From NCBI GenBank assembly GCA_947642455.1, contig CANRSN010000005.1:42722-106721 (forward strand): DNA of 64,000 bases. The letters are read 5' to 3'. Shown piece by piece: positions 1 through 11,955 of this stretch. The position numbers and the translations under genes were made by a program. The DNA comes from an uncultured Clostridiaceae bacterium. Its GTDB lineage: Bacteria > Bacillota > Clostridia > TANB77 > CAG-508. The first letter of the stretch is position 1. Each line of letters starts with the position of its first letter. Under the pieces are notes generated by a model. The model had not been told where the DNA came from. It saw only the letters and a list, made by a program, of their open reading frames with translations, and searched no databases.

Positions 1-66
1 GTTCCAACTCCTAGAATTATAATCTATTAGTTTACTAATTTTTTTAACAACTTCAAAGTTATCCAT
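1..66 (-). CDS. 5' end of an unidentified protein (partial)
   Basis: A minus-strand reading frame enters from the left edge. It opens with ATG at 64-66, preceded on its own strand by a good Shine-Dalgarno sequence (TTGGAGAAAA). Only 22 residues are visible, starting MDNFEVVKKISKLIDYNSRS. This is too little to identify; the start looks like a short helical N-terminus. The rest lies outside the window. Confidence 0.5.
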   Translation of the reverse strand, partial: MDNFEVVKKISKLIDYNSRSWN

Positions 67-149
67 ACTATTTTCTCCAATCTAAATAATTAATATTAAA
101 ATTCTCTTATTCATTATACAATAAATTTATAAAATTATATATATATTTA

Positions 150-178
150 TTGAAATTTAATACTAATTCATATATAAT
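150..178 (+). promoter_or_regulatory. Vegetative promoter ahead of a possible small RNA
   Basis: TTGAAA at 150-155 and TATAAT at 173-178 are separated by exactly 17 bp, a close match to the housekeeping sigma-factor consensus. Transcription would begin near 185 on the plus strand. It would read the hairpin-rich segment that ends at the terminator at 269-293. Confidence 0.6.
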
Positions 179-184
179 ACCTTT

Positions 185-295
185 ACAAAGAGAACAAGAG
201 AGTTCGTAACTTGTAAGAATATCGCTCCACTCAAGTAAAATCGTCGCACTTTGGCGAAGTATTGATAAATCAACTGCAAAAGGTTGATTTTTTCT
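185..295 (+). ncRNA. Candidate small RNA or leader of about 110 nt
   Basis: A consensus promoter lies just upstream, and the segment ends in an intrinsic terminator: AATCAAC, an eight-base loop, GTTGATT, then a T-run, at about 267-293. In between are two small hairpins: ACAAG/CTTGT around 195-215, and TCGC/GCGA around 242-256. There is no open reading frame of note. I do not recognise a riboswitch or known RNA family. It could be a free small RNA or a terminated leader of the broken gene at 388. Promoter and terminator are seen directly; the RNA itself is inference. Confidence 0.4.
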
Positions 296-387
296 ATTTT
301 TGAAAATTATATATATAATTTTATGCTTTACGAATAATTACTTTTATGATAGACTTATTTATAATTATCAAATATTAGGAGCAACAA

Positions 388-819
388 ATGAAAGAATATT
401 TTTATAAAAAAGAATATAAATATATGTATTTAGGTACTGTATCATATAGCTTTGCAAATGCTTTAATTGGAACATTTGGAACGGTTATGCATTGTCTAGT
501 AAATATGTAAATAAAGAGCATAGAGGAAGATATAATAGTTTTATAAATATAAGTAAAATATTAGGGACAGTATTAGCAAGTTGAATTGTAGTATCACTGT
601 TATTACAAATAATTACTATAACATTGATCGGGAAATATTCAGATAAAAATTTATCAAAATCCAATAATTTAGTTACAATTATTAAGACTATGATTACAGG
701 AATATACTTATTTGCAAGAAATAAAATAATAATATCATTAAATAATATGTTAAGTGATAATTTTACAAAAGTATATGAAACATCTATTCAAACATCATTA
801 AGCTTTGGAGAGTTCTAGC
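388..819 (+). pseudogene. Decayed major-facilitator-type transporter
   Basis: A frame begins at ATG 388 after TTAGGAGC and encodes MKEYFYKKEYKYMYLGT followed by a hydrophobic segment with a TFGTVM motif. It stops at 510. Shifting frame there reads NKEHRGRYNSFINISKILG, which resembles the cytoplasmic loop of MFS transporters, then meets an in-frame TGA near 583. The frame continues to 819 as a short hydrophobic tail. The product is far shorter than a normal 12-helix MFS protein and has at least one frameshift, one stop and large internal deletions. Membership of MFS is inference from short motifs. It points left to right, against nearly all neighbours. Confidence 0.5.
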
Positions 820-840
820 AACTCTCCTTTTTAGATTTAT

Positions 841-1233
841 CTATTTTCCTATATTAACTCCTATAATTCCACCTAATACGCCAGCTATCATTCCTGCTAC
901 AACCATCATAATTGAATACACATTTAATTCAAAACCAGAACCAGTAAAACTAGACAATAAATATAATGTTAGTACATAAAGCAGACCAACAATTCCACCA
1001 TTTATCAAACCTCTCTTTTTAATTTTTCTAGTACTAATACCGCTTCCTATTAAAATACTAATTACTGTAATAACAATAACTACTGGTTGTATAGTATTTT
1101 CTTGTACATCTGTATATGTAAGAATTGCAGAAAAAGCAAGTAATAATATTAATGTAATTATTATTGCTAGAACACTTCCAATCAATATATTTGTTATACA
1201 TTTAGACAAATCACTCTTATCAATACTTTCCAT
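841..1233 (-). CDS. TIGR04086 family membrane protein (YrzE-like)
   Basis: A 130-residue integral membrane protein with four predicted helices and a basic cytoplasmic loop (TRKIKKRG) between helices two and three. It ends in a glycine-rich helix (VLGGIIGVNIGK). This matches the small TIGR04086/YrzE family, whose function is unknown and which in many Firmicutes sits near queA-tgt-yajC, as it does here. I chose the ATG at 1231-1233 rather than the upstream ATG at 1252-1254 because GGGAGAAAGG lies at the right distance from it. A terminator precedes the gene, so it probably has its own promoter. Confidence 0.75.
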   Translation of the reverse strand: MESIDKSDLSKCITNILIGSVLAIIITLILLLAFSAILTYTDVQENTIQPVVIVITVISILIGSGISTRKIKKRGLINGGIVGLLYVLTLYLLSSFTGSGFELNVYSIMMVVAGMIAGVLGGIIGVNIGK

Positions 1234-1271
1234 AAAACACCTTTCTCCCATCATTTATAAAGGCAAACAAA

Positions 1272-1318
1272 AATAACCTTCTTTAATATCTATATATTAT
1301 TCAAAGGTTATCTTTTTT
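1272..1318 (-). terminator. Intrinsic terminator after the WG-repeat gene
   Basis: ATAACCTT at 1273-1280 pairs with AAGGTTAT at 1304-1311. T-runs follow on both strands, so it can end the minus-strand WG-repeat gene and may also act in the other direction. Confidence 0.6.
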
Positions 1319-1325
1319 AGAACAC

Positions 1326-2774
1326 TTACATTTGATTTGTACTAATATTATTTAAAATGATATTACCATTATCTACTGTATTAGTAATTATATTAGAATT
1401 GTTTATATCTTGATCTTGTGATGATACATTTCTTCTTATCCAATCTATAACATCATAACTGGTTCCATCATTTATCATAGTATATTCTTCTCTACCAGAT
1501 AAAGTCACAGAATAAATTGTCTCTAGTGCTATTGGGATCAATTCTTTTCCTAAAGAATTTACAATTCCATAATATTTTTTCTTATTATTATTGCTTATTT
1601 GTATTTCTTTACACACAACAATTCCCTCAATATCTGGTATTGTTAATACATTATTTGCACTTCTATTATTACTAGTTCCTGCAATACAACCTAAAGAGTC
1701 GTATTCTATAGGAAGTATCAAATTTCCTCTTTTATCATATATACCCCATTTATTATCCCTTTTTACTGGAATACAATTATCAAATAGTAGATATTTATTT
1801 TTTATGTCATTTTTACTATAGTTAGAAGTATCTACACCAATTTCATCATATTCTAAATATATTAGTATTTTTCCATTTTTCTCAATAACACCTTTTTTTC
1901 CTGAACTTGTTGCTAAATATAAATTTAAGTCTCTATCAATTTGTTTTAATTCATCATATTGTGGAGAGACCTTTGTCTCACCTGCTGAAGTAACAATTCC
2001 AACTTTTTTATCAGATGTTGTTACAATAAATTCCTGTGTACTTTCAACAAAATCTATTTTACTATATTTTGTACCAATTATCTCTTCACCGTCTAACGAA
2101 TACACTCCATATTTTGAATTACTAGAATAACTATGGTCTTTTGTATTTGAAAGAACAATCATATTATACAATAATGCTTTTTGATTATTAAAATTCTCTT
2201 TTATATCATTATTTTCATATTCTGCAATATAAATTTGAGTTAAATACGGTAATGAGTATACAGTTATACTATTTTTTTCTTTACTATAAATTATTTTTGC
2301 ATTACATCCTATACTTATACCTTCTGGGGTTGTATATAACTTATTTCCTATTAATTTTACAGGTTCCTGCAAAGTAAAATACTCATAATCTGTTTGACTT
2401 TCAGGTGGAGTTTTATATATTCTTCTTGAACCTAATTCAAATGAAGCTACTTCATTGGCATTTTCTATATAACATTTATTAGTATCTTCTGAAAATTGCC
2501 TATAACCACCATTATATGCTCTATAATCTAAAAGAGTTGCAAAGTCTTTTATAGAAATATACATATTATCACCTTCAAAAATGAATAAATCTTCTGTTGC
2601 CGATACTGATTTTTCATCTATAGTGAATTTAAACTCTGTACTCTTTAAATATGTTATATAACATATTAGAGCAATACTAATAATAAACAATATTGCAACT
2701 ATTATAAGTATTATTTTTATTAATTTTTTACTTTTTTTCTCTGTTTCTGGTATATCTGTTCCTATTATTTGCAT
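1326..2774 (-). CDS. Membrane-anchored WG-repeat protein
   Basis: About 482 residues. The N-terminus is cytoplasmic and basic, followed by one hydrophobic helix, then an extracytoplasmic region. Residues about 50-170 resemble a copper-amine-oxidase N-terminal-like (stalk) domain: paired short strands with SIKDFATLL and NGGYRQF. After that come several WG (KWG) repeats recognisable by GVYSLDGEEII, KVGIVTSAGE and KWGIYDKRGNLILP. WG repeats form beta-propeller-like surfaces; no enzymatic motif is seen. The tail is Asn-rich. ATG at 2774 has AAGGA upstream, though with long spacing; ATGs at 2786 and 2816 are alternatives. It lies downstream of tgt and may be cotranscribed. Confidence 0.7.
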   Translation of the reverse strand: MQIIGTDIPETEKKSKKLIKIILIIVAILFIISIALICYITYLKSTEFKFTIDEKSVSATEDLFIFEGDNMYISIKDFATLLDYRAYNGGYRQFSEDTNKCYIENANEVASFELGSRRIYKTPPESQTDYEYFTLQEPVKLIGNKLYTTPEGISIGCNAKIIYSKEKNSITVYSLPYLTQIYIAEYENNDIKENFNNQKALLYNMIVLSNTKDHSYSSNSKYGVYSLDGEEIIGTKYSKIDFVESTQEFIVTTSDKKVGIVTSAGETKVSPQYDELKQIDRDLNLYLATSSGKKGVIEKNGKILIYLEYDEIGVDTSNYSKNDIKNKYLLFDNCIPVKRDNKWGIYDKRGNLILPIEYDSLGCIAGTSNNRSANNVLTIPDIEGIVVCKEIQISNNNKKKYYGIVNSLGKELIPIALETIYSVTLSGREEYTMINDGTSYDVIDWIRRNVSSQDQDINNSNIITNTVDNGNIILNNISTNQM

Positions 2775-2847
2775 ATTAAAATCCATTCCTTTCTTGCTTT
2801 TTATAAAGCTACACATAGTTATAAAAAACTATATTTCTTCTCTTATG

Positions 2848-3978
<1,131 letters not shown>

Positions 3979-4076
3979 TCACATTCCTTGTATACTATAT
4001 TTAAATTTTTAATCGACTTACATATATCGTTAAATAATTAATGCTATTATATATTTAAACCAACCTGCCTAAAATC

Positions 4077-5102
4077 TTAGATAATAAACATTGCATCCCC
4101 AAAGCTAAAAAACCTATATCTCTCTTCTACTGCATGCTTATATGCTTTCATAATATAATCTTTTCCTGCCAATGCTGAAACTAACATTATTAATGTTGAT
4201 TCTGGTAAATGAAAATTTGTTATTAATCCATCTATACATTTGAATTTGTAACCTGGATAAATAAAAATATTTGTATCTGCTTCTGTTTCTTTTACTAATC
4301 CATCTTCATTTGCAATACTCTCTAAAACTCTACAAGAAGTAGTCCCTACTGCAATTATTCTTCCGCCATTTTTCTTTGCTTTATTTATTTTTTCTGCATC
4401 CTCTTTTTTTATGTAAAAATGCTCACTATGCATATTATGTGCTTCTACAGTATCTTCTTTAACAGGTCTAAATGTACCTATTCCCACATGTAAAGTTACA
4501 TTTGCTATTTCTACACCTCTTTGTTTTATCTTTTCAAAAAGCTCTTCTGTAAAATGTAACCCTGCTGTTGGAGCAGCTGCTGAGCCTTCATATTTTGCAT
4601 ATATAGTTTGATATCTATCTTTTTCATTTAATTGCTCTTTTATATATGGAGGTAATGGCATTAATCCTATTTCATCTAATATCTCATTAAAAATACCATT
4701 ATACTCAAATTTTACTTTTCTACTTCCTCCATCCATTTTTTCTAATATTTCTGCTTTTAATAAGCCATCTCCAAAAGTAACTTTAACACCTGGCATCAAT
4801 TTTTTACCTGGTCTTACCATCACTTCCCATATATCTGATTCTATTCTATTTAATAATAGAAACTCAATATTTGCTCCTGTTTCTTCTTTTTTACCATATA
4901 ACCTTGCTGGTAGTACTTTAGTATTATTTCTAACAATACAATCACCAGGTTTTAAATATTGGACTATTTCTTTAAAAGTTTTGTCCTCAATTGTTTCATT
5001 TTCTCTATTTAATAGCATAAGCCTAGATTCATCTCTATTTTTAATTGGTACTTGCGCTATTAGTTCTTTTGGTAATTCATAATTAAAATCTGATACTTGC
5101 AT
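4077..5102 (-). CDS. queA: S-adenosylmethionine:tRNA ribosyltransferase-isomerase
   Basis: 341 residues, normal for QueA. It transfers and isomerises the ribosyl group of S-adenosylmethionine onto preQ1-tRNA to make epoxyqueuosine. Signature blocks: [12 protein letters not shown] at the N-terminus, [34 protein letters not shown] and [13 protein letters not shown] near the C-terminus. AAGGAGAATTTTAAA precedes the ATG. It is the first gene of a queA-tgt unit transcribed leftward. Confidence 0.97.
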   Translation of the reverse strand: MQVSDFNYELPKELIAQVPIKNRDESRLMLLNRENETIEDKTFKEIVQYLKPGDCIVRNNTKVLPARLYGKKEETGANIEFLLLNRIESDIWEVMVRPGKKLMPGVKVTFGDGLLKAEILEKMDGGSRKVKFEYNGIFNEILDEIGLMPLPPYIKEQLNEKDRYQTIYAKYEGSAAAPTAGLHFTEELFEKIKQRGVEIANVTLHVGIGTFRPVKEDTVEAHNMHSEHFYIKKEDAEKINKAKKNGGRIIAVGTTSCRVLESIANEDGLVKETEADTNIFIYPGYKFKCIDGLITNFHLPESTLIMLVSALAGKDYIMKAYKHAVEERYRFFSFGDAMFII

Positions 5103-5186
5103 TTTAAAATTCTCCTTTCATTAGAAGTTAGATTTTTATTAAAAAATTATCTTTTCTTAATACTATGTTTTCTATCTTTCAATTTA

Positions 5187-6536
5187 CTATTCATTTCCAC
5201 TAAATAATTGTACTGCTCTGTCTATAAAACATTTTATTTCTTCAATAATGTTTTCTGGTTCTTTTAAAACATTTAATTTGTTTGAAATCTCAAAATCTGT
5301 AATCTTTGCTGGCTTTTTAGTAAAAATTTCAGCATTTAAACCAATATTTCCTTCTGGAGATTTTATTGTACAATTCATATAATCTGCATACCATTTTTTT
5401 AAACCTAACAATCTTTCTTCTTTATACCCATATTTACCATATGAATGTAACTCTGGTCTTTCATATCCATATTCTTCTGCATTTCTTTCTAATGTGTGTA
5501 AAAATTCATGTATATATACTTCTTCTGGAAATGTATTAACTCTTGTATCATATTTATATACATAATTGTTTGATTCATTTGGAAGTCTTATATTTGAAAA
5601 GCCAATTCCTCTGTATGCCATTCCTCCAAGTCCTATCCAATCATTAACAGGTATTTCACTTTGAGAATTAATATCTCCTGTTCTAAATGCAATAAATATA
5701 TGGTCATATTTTCCTTCATCTATATATTTATCTATAGTTTTTTGTACATCTATAGGAGAAACATAAAAACCATTTTCATCATCAAAAGACATAGTTCTTA
5801 TTTCATCATCTACTTCAAAAACTTCACAATTAGCCTTTATTTTTCCATTAGATAACTCTGGTAGAGCATCTTTGAACCTTTGTATACATAGCCTCATATC
5901 TTCTTTATCTTGCTTTGTTAAATGTAACTGTACATGCTGATTACCATCTACTGTTGGTATATTTACATTAACGTTATTAAATAATAAACATAAGTAATTC
6001 CAAGTATTTGAAGTATCTGCTACACCTGACTCTATTTCAAAATCTGAAAACCATGCTGTACCTTTTGAGTTCCCTGAATACCCCCCTAGCCTAAAACCTA
6101 TTTCAAGTTTTGTATTATTTTTTGAATTAAATATAAAATCTACTTTTTTCCAATCTGTAGTCCCTGTTACATTAACAGATTTTTCTAATGTTTTATTTAT
6201 ACATATATGTGCCCCTGTATCTGCATTTTGCTTTTCATTTTCTACATCTTTAGTTTTTATCATACATGACACTTTATATACTGTATTAGGATATACTTCT
6301 ATTTCTTTGTAAAACATTGAATCATTAAAATCTTTATTCTCTATTTTATAACTGTTCATATCAGAATATTTTATATTACTATCTCTCTCAAATGTTGAAT
6401 TACCTCTAATGTATTCTGCTTTCATATAATTATTGTAATTGTATTTTGAATATATTGTGTAGCCAACTACTAAAATAGCAATTATTATTAATAGTGTTAA
6501 AAGATTCCCAAAAATTTTCCTTTTTTTACTATACAT
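5187..6536 (-). CDS. Membrane-tethered putative zinc metallopeptidase
   Basis: 449 residues. An N-terminal transmembrane helix (about 10-28) tethers the protein outside. Residues about 45-170 look like a beta-sandwich of the carbohydrate-binding type (YKEIEVYPNTVYKVSCMIKT, WFSDFEIESG). The C-terminal half carries HEFLH at 343-347, a zincin HExxH signature with a likely downstream glutamate (the NAEEYG segment). The gene has its own promoter and a strong Shine-Dalgarno (AAGGGAGG). Substrate unknown; peptidase activity is inference from the HExxH context. It stands alone between queA and groEL. Confidence 0.6.
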   Translation of the reverse strand: MYSKKRKIFGNLLTLLIIIAILVVGYTIYSKYNYNNYMKAEYIRGNSTFERDSNIKYSDMNSYKIENKDFNDSMFYKEIEVYPNTVYKVSCMIKTKDVENEKQNADTGAHICINKTLEKSVNVTGTTDWKKVDFIFNSKNNTKLEIGFRLGGYSGNSKGTAWFSDFEIESGVADTSNTWNYLCLLFNNVNVNIPTVDGNQHVQLHLTKQDKEDMRLCIQRFKDALPELSNGKIKANCEVFEVDDEIRTMSFDDENGFYVSPIDVQKTIDKYIDEGKYDHIFIAFRTGDINSQSEIPVNDWIGLGGMAYRGIGFSNIRLPNESNNYVYKYDTRVNTFPEEVYIHEFLHTLERNAEEYGYERPELHSYGKYGYKEERLLGLKKWYADYMNCTIKSPEGNIGLNAEIFTKKPAKITDFEISNKLNVLKEPENIIEEIKCFIDRAVQLFSGNE

Positions 6537-6563
6537 AAAAGACCTCCCTTTTTTCTCTTTACT

Positions 6564-6592
6564 ATCATATCATATCTTACTATAAATGACAA
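6564..6592 (-). promoter_or_regulatory. Promoter of the metallopeptidase gene
   Basis: On the minus strand TTGTCA (6587-6592) and TATGAT (6564-6569) are spaced by 17 bp. They lie about 30 bp ahead of the start codon at 6536. Confidence 0.55.
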
Positions 6593-6600
6593 TGGAAAAT

Positions 6601-6636
6601 TTCTTTAAGTTTCAGTTTTTTTTGTAACTTAAAGAA
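6601..6636. repeat. Perfect 11-bp inverted repeat
   Basis: TTCTTTAAGTT at 6601-6611 is matched by AACTTAAAGAA at 6626-6636, with an A/T-tract loop. It sits between the metallopeptidase promoter and the groEL terminator and could be a second terminator or a binding site. Confidence 0.5.
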
Positions 6637-6637
6637 T

Positions 6638-6680
6638 TTTAAAAGTCCAATGAATAATTTTCATTAGACTTTCTATTTTA
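6638..6680 (-). terminator. groEL terminator
   Basis: In the minus-strand transcript AAGTCTAATGA pairs with TCATTGGACTT (one U-G wobble), followed by TTTAAAA. It lies about 55 bp after the groEL stop. Confidence 0.6.
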
Positions 6681-6732
6681 TACTATATCTTTATTTTTTC
6701 TATACATAATGAAACCAACTATTTCTTATTGT

Positions 6733-8694
<1,962 letters not shown>

Positions 8695-8722
8695 TCATTA
8701 CCTCCTCTAATAATTAAATATT

Positions 8723-8749
8723 TTAGCACTCTTTTATCTAGACTGCTAA
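8723..8749 (-). promoter_or_regulatory. CIRCE operator for HrcA upstream of groES
   Basis: TTAGCACTC, nine bases, GACTGCTAA. The classical CIRCE is TTAGCACTC-N9-GAGTGCTAA, so only one position of the second half differs. It lies between the promoter and the groES ribosome-binding site. hrcA is encoded at 35140-36183 in this window. Confidence 0.92.
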
Positions 8750-8750
8750 T

Positions 8751-8779
8751 AATTTATACCCTTTTTTATTAAAAGTCAA
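8751..8779 (-). promoter_or_regulatory. groESL promoter
   Basis: On the minus strand TTGACT (8774-8779) is followed by an AT-rich -10 region (TATAAA at 8753-8758, 15 bp away; TAAATT at 8751-8756 would give 17). It abuts the CIRCE, so HrcA binding would block it. Confidence 0.6.
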
Positions 8780-8805
8780 TACATATTTTTTAAATTTCAC
8801 ATATT

Positions 8806-8856
8806 TTTCACAATTCACAGCCTAATTTCTATTTAGGTAATATAAATTGTAACCAC
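8806..8856. repeat. Short remnant of the palindromic repeat family
   Basis: CACAATTCACAGCC and ATTTAGGTAATATAA followed by AATTGTAAC match the outer and middle arm of the 220-bp elements described at 16205, but everything inside is missing. Confidence 0.55.
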
Positions 8857-8870
8857 TACTCTGTCCTTGT

Positions 8871-8995
8871 CAATTATTTAGATAAGTATTCAGAGGTATT
8901 ATACTATATGAATATTTTTCTTATTTATGATACATTTTTAACTTTGCAAAAATAAATATTCATATTCTTGCTGAGAATATTTTAATCCTAAAATC
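8871..8995. repeat. Second repeat type, imperfect inverted repeat
   Basis: The string ATTCAGAGGTATTATACTAT near 8888-8908 recurs with few changes at 39249-39269, also beside CAATTATT. Here it is partly mirrored by AAATATTCATATTC and GCTGAGAATA at about 8955-8985. It appears to be a related but distinct palindromic repeat. Function unknown. Confidence 0.4.
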
Positions 8996-9035
8996 TGATA
9001 TTTCAAAAAATACAGAAACTTAAATAAAATACCTG

Positions 9036-9064
9036 TTGCAATTTTATGTAAATTGTAGTATACT
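9036..9064 (+). promoter_or_regulatory. Promoter of the orphan gene at 9115
   Basis: TTGCAA (9036-9041) and TATACT (9059-9064) with 17-bp spacing, on the plus strand, about 50 bp before the start codon. Confidence 0.6.
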
Positions 9065-9114
9065 ATATATGTAGTAATAATTTTTACCTTAAAAACACAT
9101 TAGGAGGGAACCTT

Positions 9115-9570
9115 ATGGCAATCAAAAACAATCATCGAGAAATTTCTGTAGCACAGTTACTTCACAATTTTGGGATTGGAAAGCCACAAAAAGTGTCTAC
9201 AATGTGGCGAGTTAACAGCATCCACTTAGGTGGACGCATCAATAATATTACATATACACCTGCAGGTTTCAATTTCATCATGCCATATTTTATCGACATG
9301 GTTGAAGGCACTACTGGAGATACTAGCTTACAGCTTGGAGTTTGTACAAAAATATCGGAATTAGTTCCTGAGGGTTCTAATAAACCAGTTGTATGCACAG
9401 ACTACTTAAACCCATTTCAAATCCCTGTGAAAATTTATCTCGATTCAGGGAAATGGCATTTATCTCCTGATGAGAACTCTAAAAAAACCTTCTTATATGA
9501 AGACGGAAGATATTTGGCTATCATTGATGACACTAGGTTACAAGTTTTCATTCATATTTACAAAAAATAA
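9115..9570 (+). CDS. Orphan hypothetical protein
   Basis: 151 residues starting MAIKNNHREISVAQLLHNFG, after a strong Shine-Dalgarno (TTAGGAGGGAACC). I do not recognise a family. It is soluble, without signal peptide or membrane helix, and rich in beta-forming stretches in the second half (FQIPVKIYLDSGKWHL, YLAIIDDTRLQVFIHIYKK). It is one of only two intact plus-strand genes in a minus-strand region and is a self-contained unit with promoter and terminator. Its base composition is visibly less AT-rich than its neighbours, which may mean transfer; that is an impression, not a calculation. Confidence 0.75.
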   Translation: MAIKNNHREISVAQLLHNFGIGKPQKVSTMWRVNSIHLGGRINNITYTPAGFNFIMPYFIDMVEGTTGDTSLQLGVCTKISELVPEGSNKPVVCTDYLNPFQIPVKIYLDSGKWHLSPDENSKKTFLYEDGRYLAIIDDTRLQVFIHIYKK

Positions 9571-9638
9571 AATTCCCAACTGGGAAACCATTTCAAGGGA
9601 TGGTAATAGAAGGTTTATTTATTCAATTAAAGATGAAA

Positions 9639-9668
9639 AAATTCCCCAGCATTTGGGGGATTTTTTCT
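9639..9668 (+). terminator. Bidirectional intrinsic terminator
   Basis: AATTCCCC and GGGGGATT flank a short loop, with A- and T-runs on the two sides. It can end the orphan gene on the plus strand and fhs on the minus strand. Confidence 0.8.
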
Positions 9669-9732
9669 TGTATAACTTCATAGTAATTTCCCAGCTATGT
9701 TTGGAAATAATTATAGAGCAACCATAATTTTC

Positions 9733-11403
9733 TTAAAATATTCCTATAATATTTCCATTATCATCTATATCTATTTGTTCTGCTGCTGGTTTTTTTGGAA
9801 GACCTGGCATGGTCATTATTTTTCCTGTTAATATCACAATAAACTCTGCACCTGCTCTTAATTTAACTTCTTTTACATGAATATTAAAAGGAGATTTACA
9901 CTCTAAATTTTTAGCATCATCAGACAAAGAATATTGAGTTTTAGCAATACAAATTGGTAACTTAGTGTACCTTCCATTATCTAATTTTTCAATTTTATAT
10001 ATTTGTTCCATAGCTTCTTCTGAAAACTCTACATCAGTTGCACCATAAATATTTTTAGCAACCTTACATATCTTTTCTTTTATACTATCTTCTAAGTTAT
10101 AAATATATTTAAGTTCTGTTTTATTATCACACAATTTTACAAGTTTTTGTGCTAAATCTACTGCTCCTTCTCCACCTTTTTCCCAACTTTCTACTAAACT
10201 TAATTCAACACCTTTTTCTTGTAATTTATTTTGTAAAAATTCAATTTCTCTTTGTGTATCATGTGTATATTTATTAATTGCAACAATAATATTTAATCCA
10301 AACTTATTTTTTATATTATCTACATGTTTTAATAAATTTTCTATTCCTCTTTCCAAAAATTCTATACTTTCTGTTTTTATATCATCTTTTGGCATTCCTC
10401 CATGATATTTTAATGCTTTAATAGTAGCAACCAAAACCACTGCTGATGGCACTTCTTCTAATACTCTTGTTTTTATATTTAAAAACTTTTCTGCACCTAA
10501 GTCTGCTCCAAAACCAGCTTCTGTAATAACATATTCACCCAATTGCATAGCCATTTTTGTTGCAATAACACTGTTACATCCATGTGCAATATTAGCAAAA
10601 GGTCCTCCATGAATTATAGCTGGTGTATGTTCTAAAGTTTGGACTAAGTTCGGATTTATAGCATCCTTTAGTAAAACAGCCATTGCTCCTTCTGCTTTTA
10701 AATCTGTAACTTTTATAGGTTGTTGTTGTTTATTATATCCTACAATAATATTTCCAAGCCTTCTTTTTAAATCTTTCAAATCTTTAGCAAGGCAAAAAAC
10801 TGCCATAACCTCTGAGGCAACAGAAATGTCAAAACCATCTTTTCGTGGTACAATATTTTTTTCCTGAGATAAACCTGTATCTACTGTTCTTAATTGTCTA
10901 TCATTTAAATCTACACATCTTCTCCAAGTAACAGTTTCAAATCCCAAGTCATTTCCAGCATATATATGATTGTCAATCATCGCAGACAATAAATTATTAG
11001 CAGAAGTAATAGCATGTATATCACCTGTAAAATGCAAATTTATATCTTCCATTGGAGCTACTTGTGAATACCCTCCACCAGTAGCTCCTCCTTTAATTCC
11101 AAACACTGGTCCTAAAGATGGCTCTCTTAATGCTAATATTGCCTGTTTTCCTATCTTTCTCATTCCATCTGCAAGTCCTATTGCCATTGTTGTTTTACCT
11201 TCTCCTAATGGTGTTGGATTAATTGCAGTAATTAGTATTAACTTTCCATCTTTTCTATTCTTATTTTCTTCAATTAAATTTAAAGAAATTTTAGCTTTAT
11301 ATTTTCCATATTGTTCTATATATTTTTCTTCGATTCCAATATCTTGTGCTATTTTTACTATATTATCTAATTTTGAATTTCTAGCAATTTCAATATCTTC
11401 CAT
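9733..11403 (-). CDS. fhs: Formate-tetrahydrofolate ligase
   Basis: 556 residues, the normal length. It makes 10-formyl-tetrahydrofolate from formate, ATP and THF. The ATP-binding TPLGEGKTT loop is present near residue 66, with EPSLGPVFGIKGGATGGGYSQ, HGGPFANIAHGCNS and the C-terminal MPGLPKKPAAEQID all intact. The gene ends the leftward run that starts at asp23. Formyl-THF is the donor for Fmt, encoded at 16430. Other one-carbon genes (folD, fchA) are not in the window, so an acetogenic role cannot be judged. Confidence 0.97.
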   Translation of the reverse strand: MEDIEIARNSKLDNIVKIAQDIGIEEKYIEQYGKYKAKISLNLIEENKNRKDGKLILITAINPTPLGEGKTTMAIGLADGMRKIGKQAILALREPSLGPVFGIKGGATGGGYSQVAPMEDINLHFTGDIHAITSANNLLSAMIDNHIYAGNDLGFETVTWRRCVDLNDRQLRTVDTGLSQEKNIVPRKDGFDISVASEVMAVFCLAKDLKDLKRRLGNIIVGYNKQQQPIKVTDLKAEGAMAVLLKDAINPNLVQTLEHTPAIIHGGPFANIAHGCNSVIATKMAMQLGEYVITEAGFGADLGAEKFLNIKTRVLEEVPSAVVLVATIKALKYHGGMPKDDIKTESIEFLERGIENLLKHVDNIKNKFGLNIIVAINKYTHDTQREIEFLQNKLQEKGVELSLVESWEKGGEGAVDLAQKLVKLCDNKTELKYIYNLEDSIKEKICKVAKNIYGATDVEFSEEAMEQIYKIEKLDNGRYTKLPICIAKTQYSLSDDAKNLECKSPFNIHVKEVKLRAGAEFIVILTGKIMTMPGLPKKPAAEQIDIDDNGNIIGIF

Positions 11404-11421
11404 TTTATCACATTCCTTTTA

Positions 11422-11856
11422 TTATACAATTAACCCTACTATTATACCTATAATTGCACCTACAAAAACTTGTATTGGAGTATGTCCTAATACTTCTACT
11501 AATTTTTCTGAAACTTCCAATCCTGTAAGCCCTGGTGTTTCTGCTATTTTATTTAATAATTTTGCCTGTTTTCCTGCTGCCCTTCTAACTCCTGCTGCAT
11601 CATACATTACAACAACAGCAAAAATTACCGCCATTGCAAACACATAAGAGTCTGTACCTGCTGCCTTGCCAACCATTGTTGCAAGACCTGTTACAACAGC
11701 AGAATGAGAGCTAGGCATTCCACCTGCTCCAAGTATTCTTTTAAAATTAAATTTACGTGTTGCTATTAAATCCCATATCAATTTAAATAATTGTATGAAA
11801 AACCATATTGCAAATGGTGTTATTAAAAATTTGTAATGTTCCCAAAATTCCTGCAT
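11422..11856 (-). CDS. Divergent PAP2-family membrane protein (DUF212, YuiD-like)
   Basis: 144 residues with about four hydrophobic helices. GAGGMPSSHSAVVTGLATMVG is the conserved segment of the DUF212/YuiD family, distantly related to PAP2 acid phosphatases; the PSSHS keeps the phosphatase-like motif. Natural substrate unknown. It lies 18 bp ahead of fhs, so the two are probably cotranscribed. AAAAGGAGAAAAGCA precedes the ATG. Confidence 0.85.
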   Translation of the reverse strand: MQEFWEHYKFLITPFAIWFFIQLFKLIWDLIATRKFNFKRILGAGGMPSSHSAVVTGLATMVGKAAGTDSYVFAMAVIFAVVVMYDAAGVRRAAGKQAKLLNKIAETPGLTGLEVSEKLVEVLGHTPIQVFVGAIIGIIVGLIV

Positions 11857-11955
11857 TGCTTTTCTCCTTTTCCCTTCTATATTCGCTTTTCATCTGTTAG
11901 CTATAAATTTTATATTTTTAATACAATATTGAAAATTATTTTACTGTATAAACAT

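Noticed and set aside
9470-9727. 85-residue plus-strand frame overlapping the orphan gene at 9115
   Set aside because: It overlaps that gene in another frame, spans its terminator and has no ribosome-binding site.
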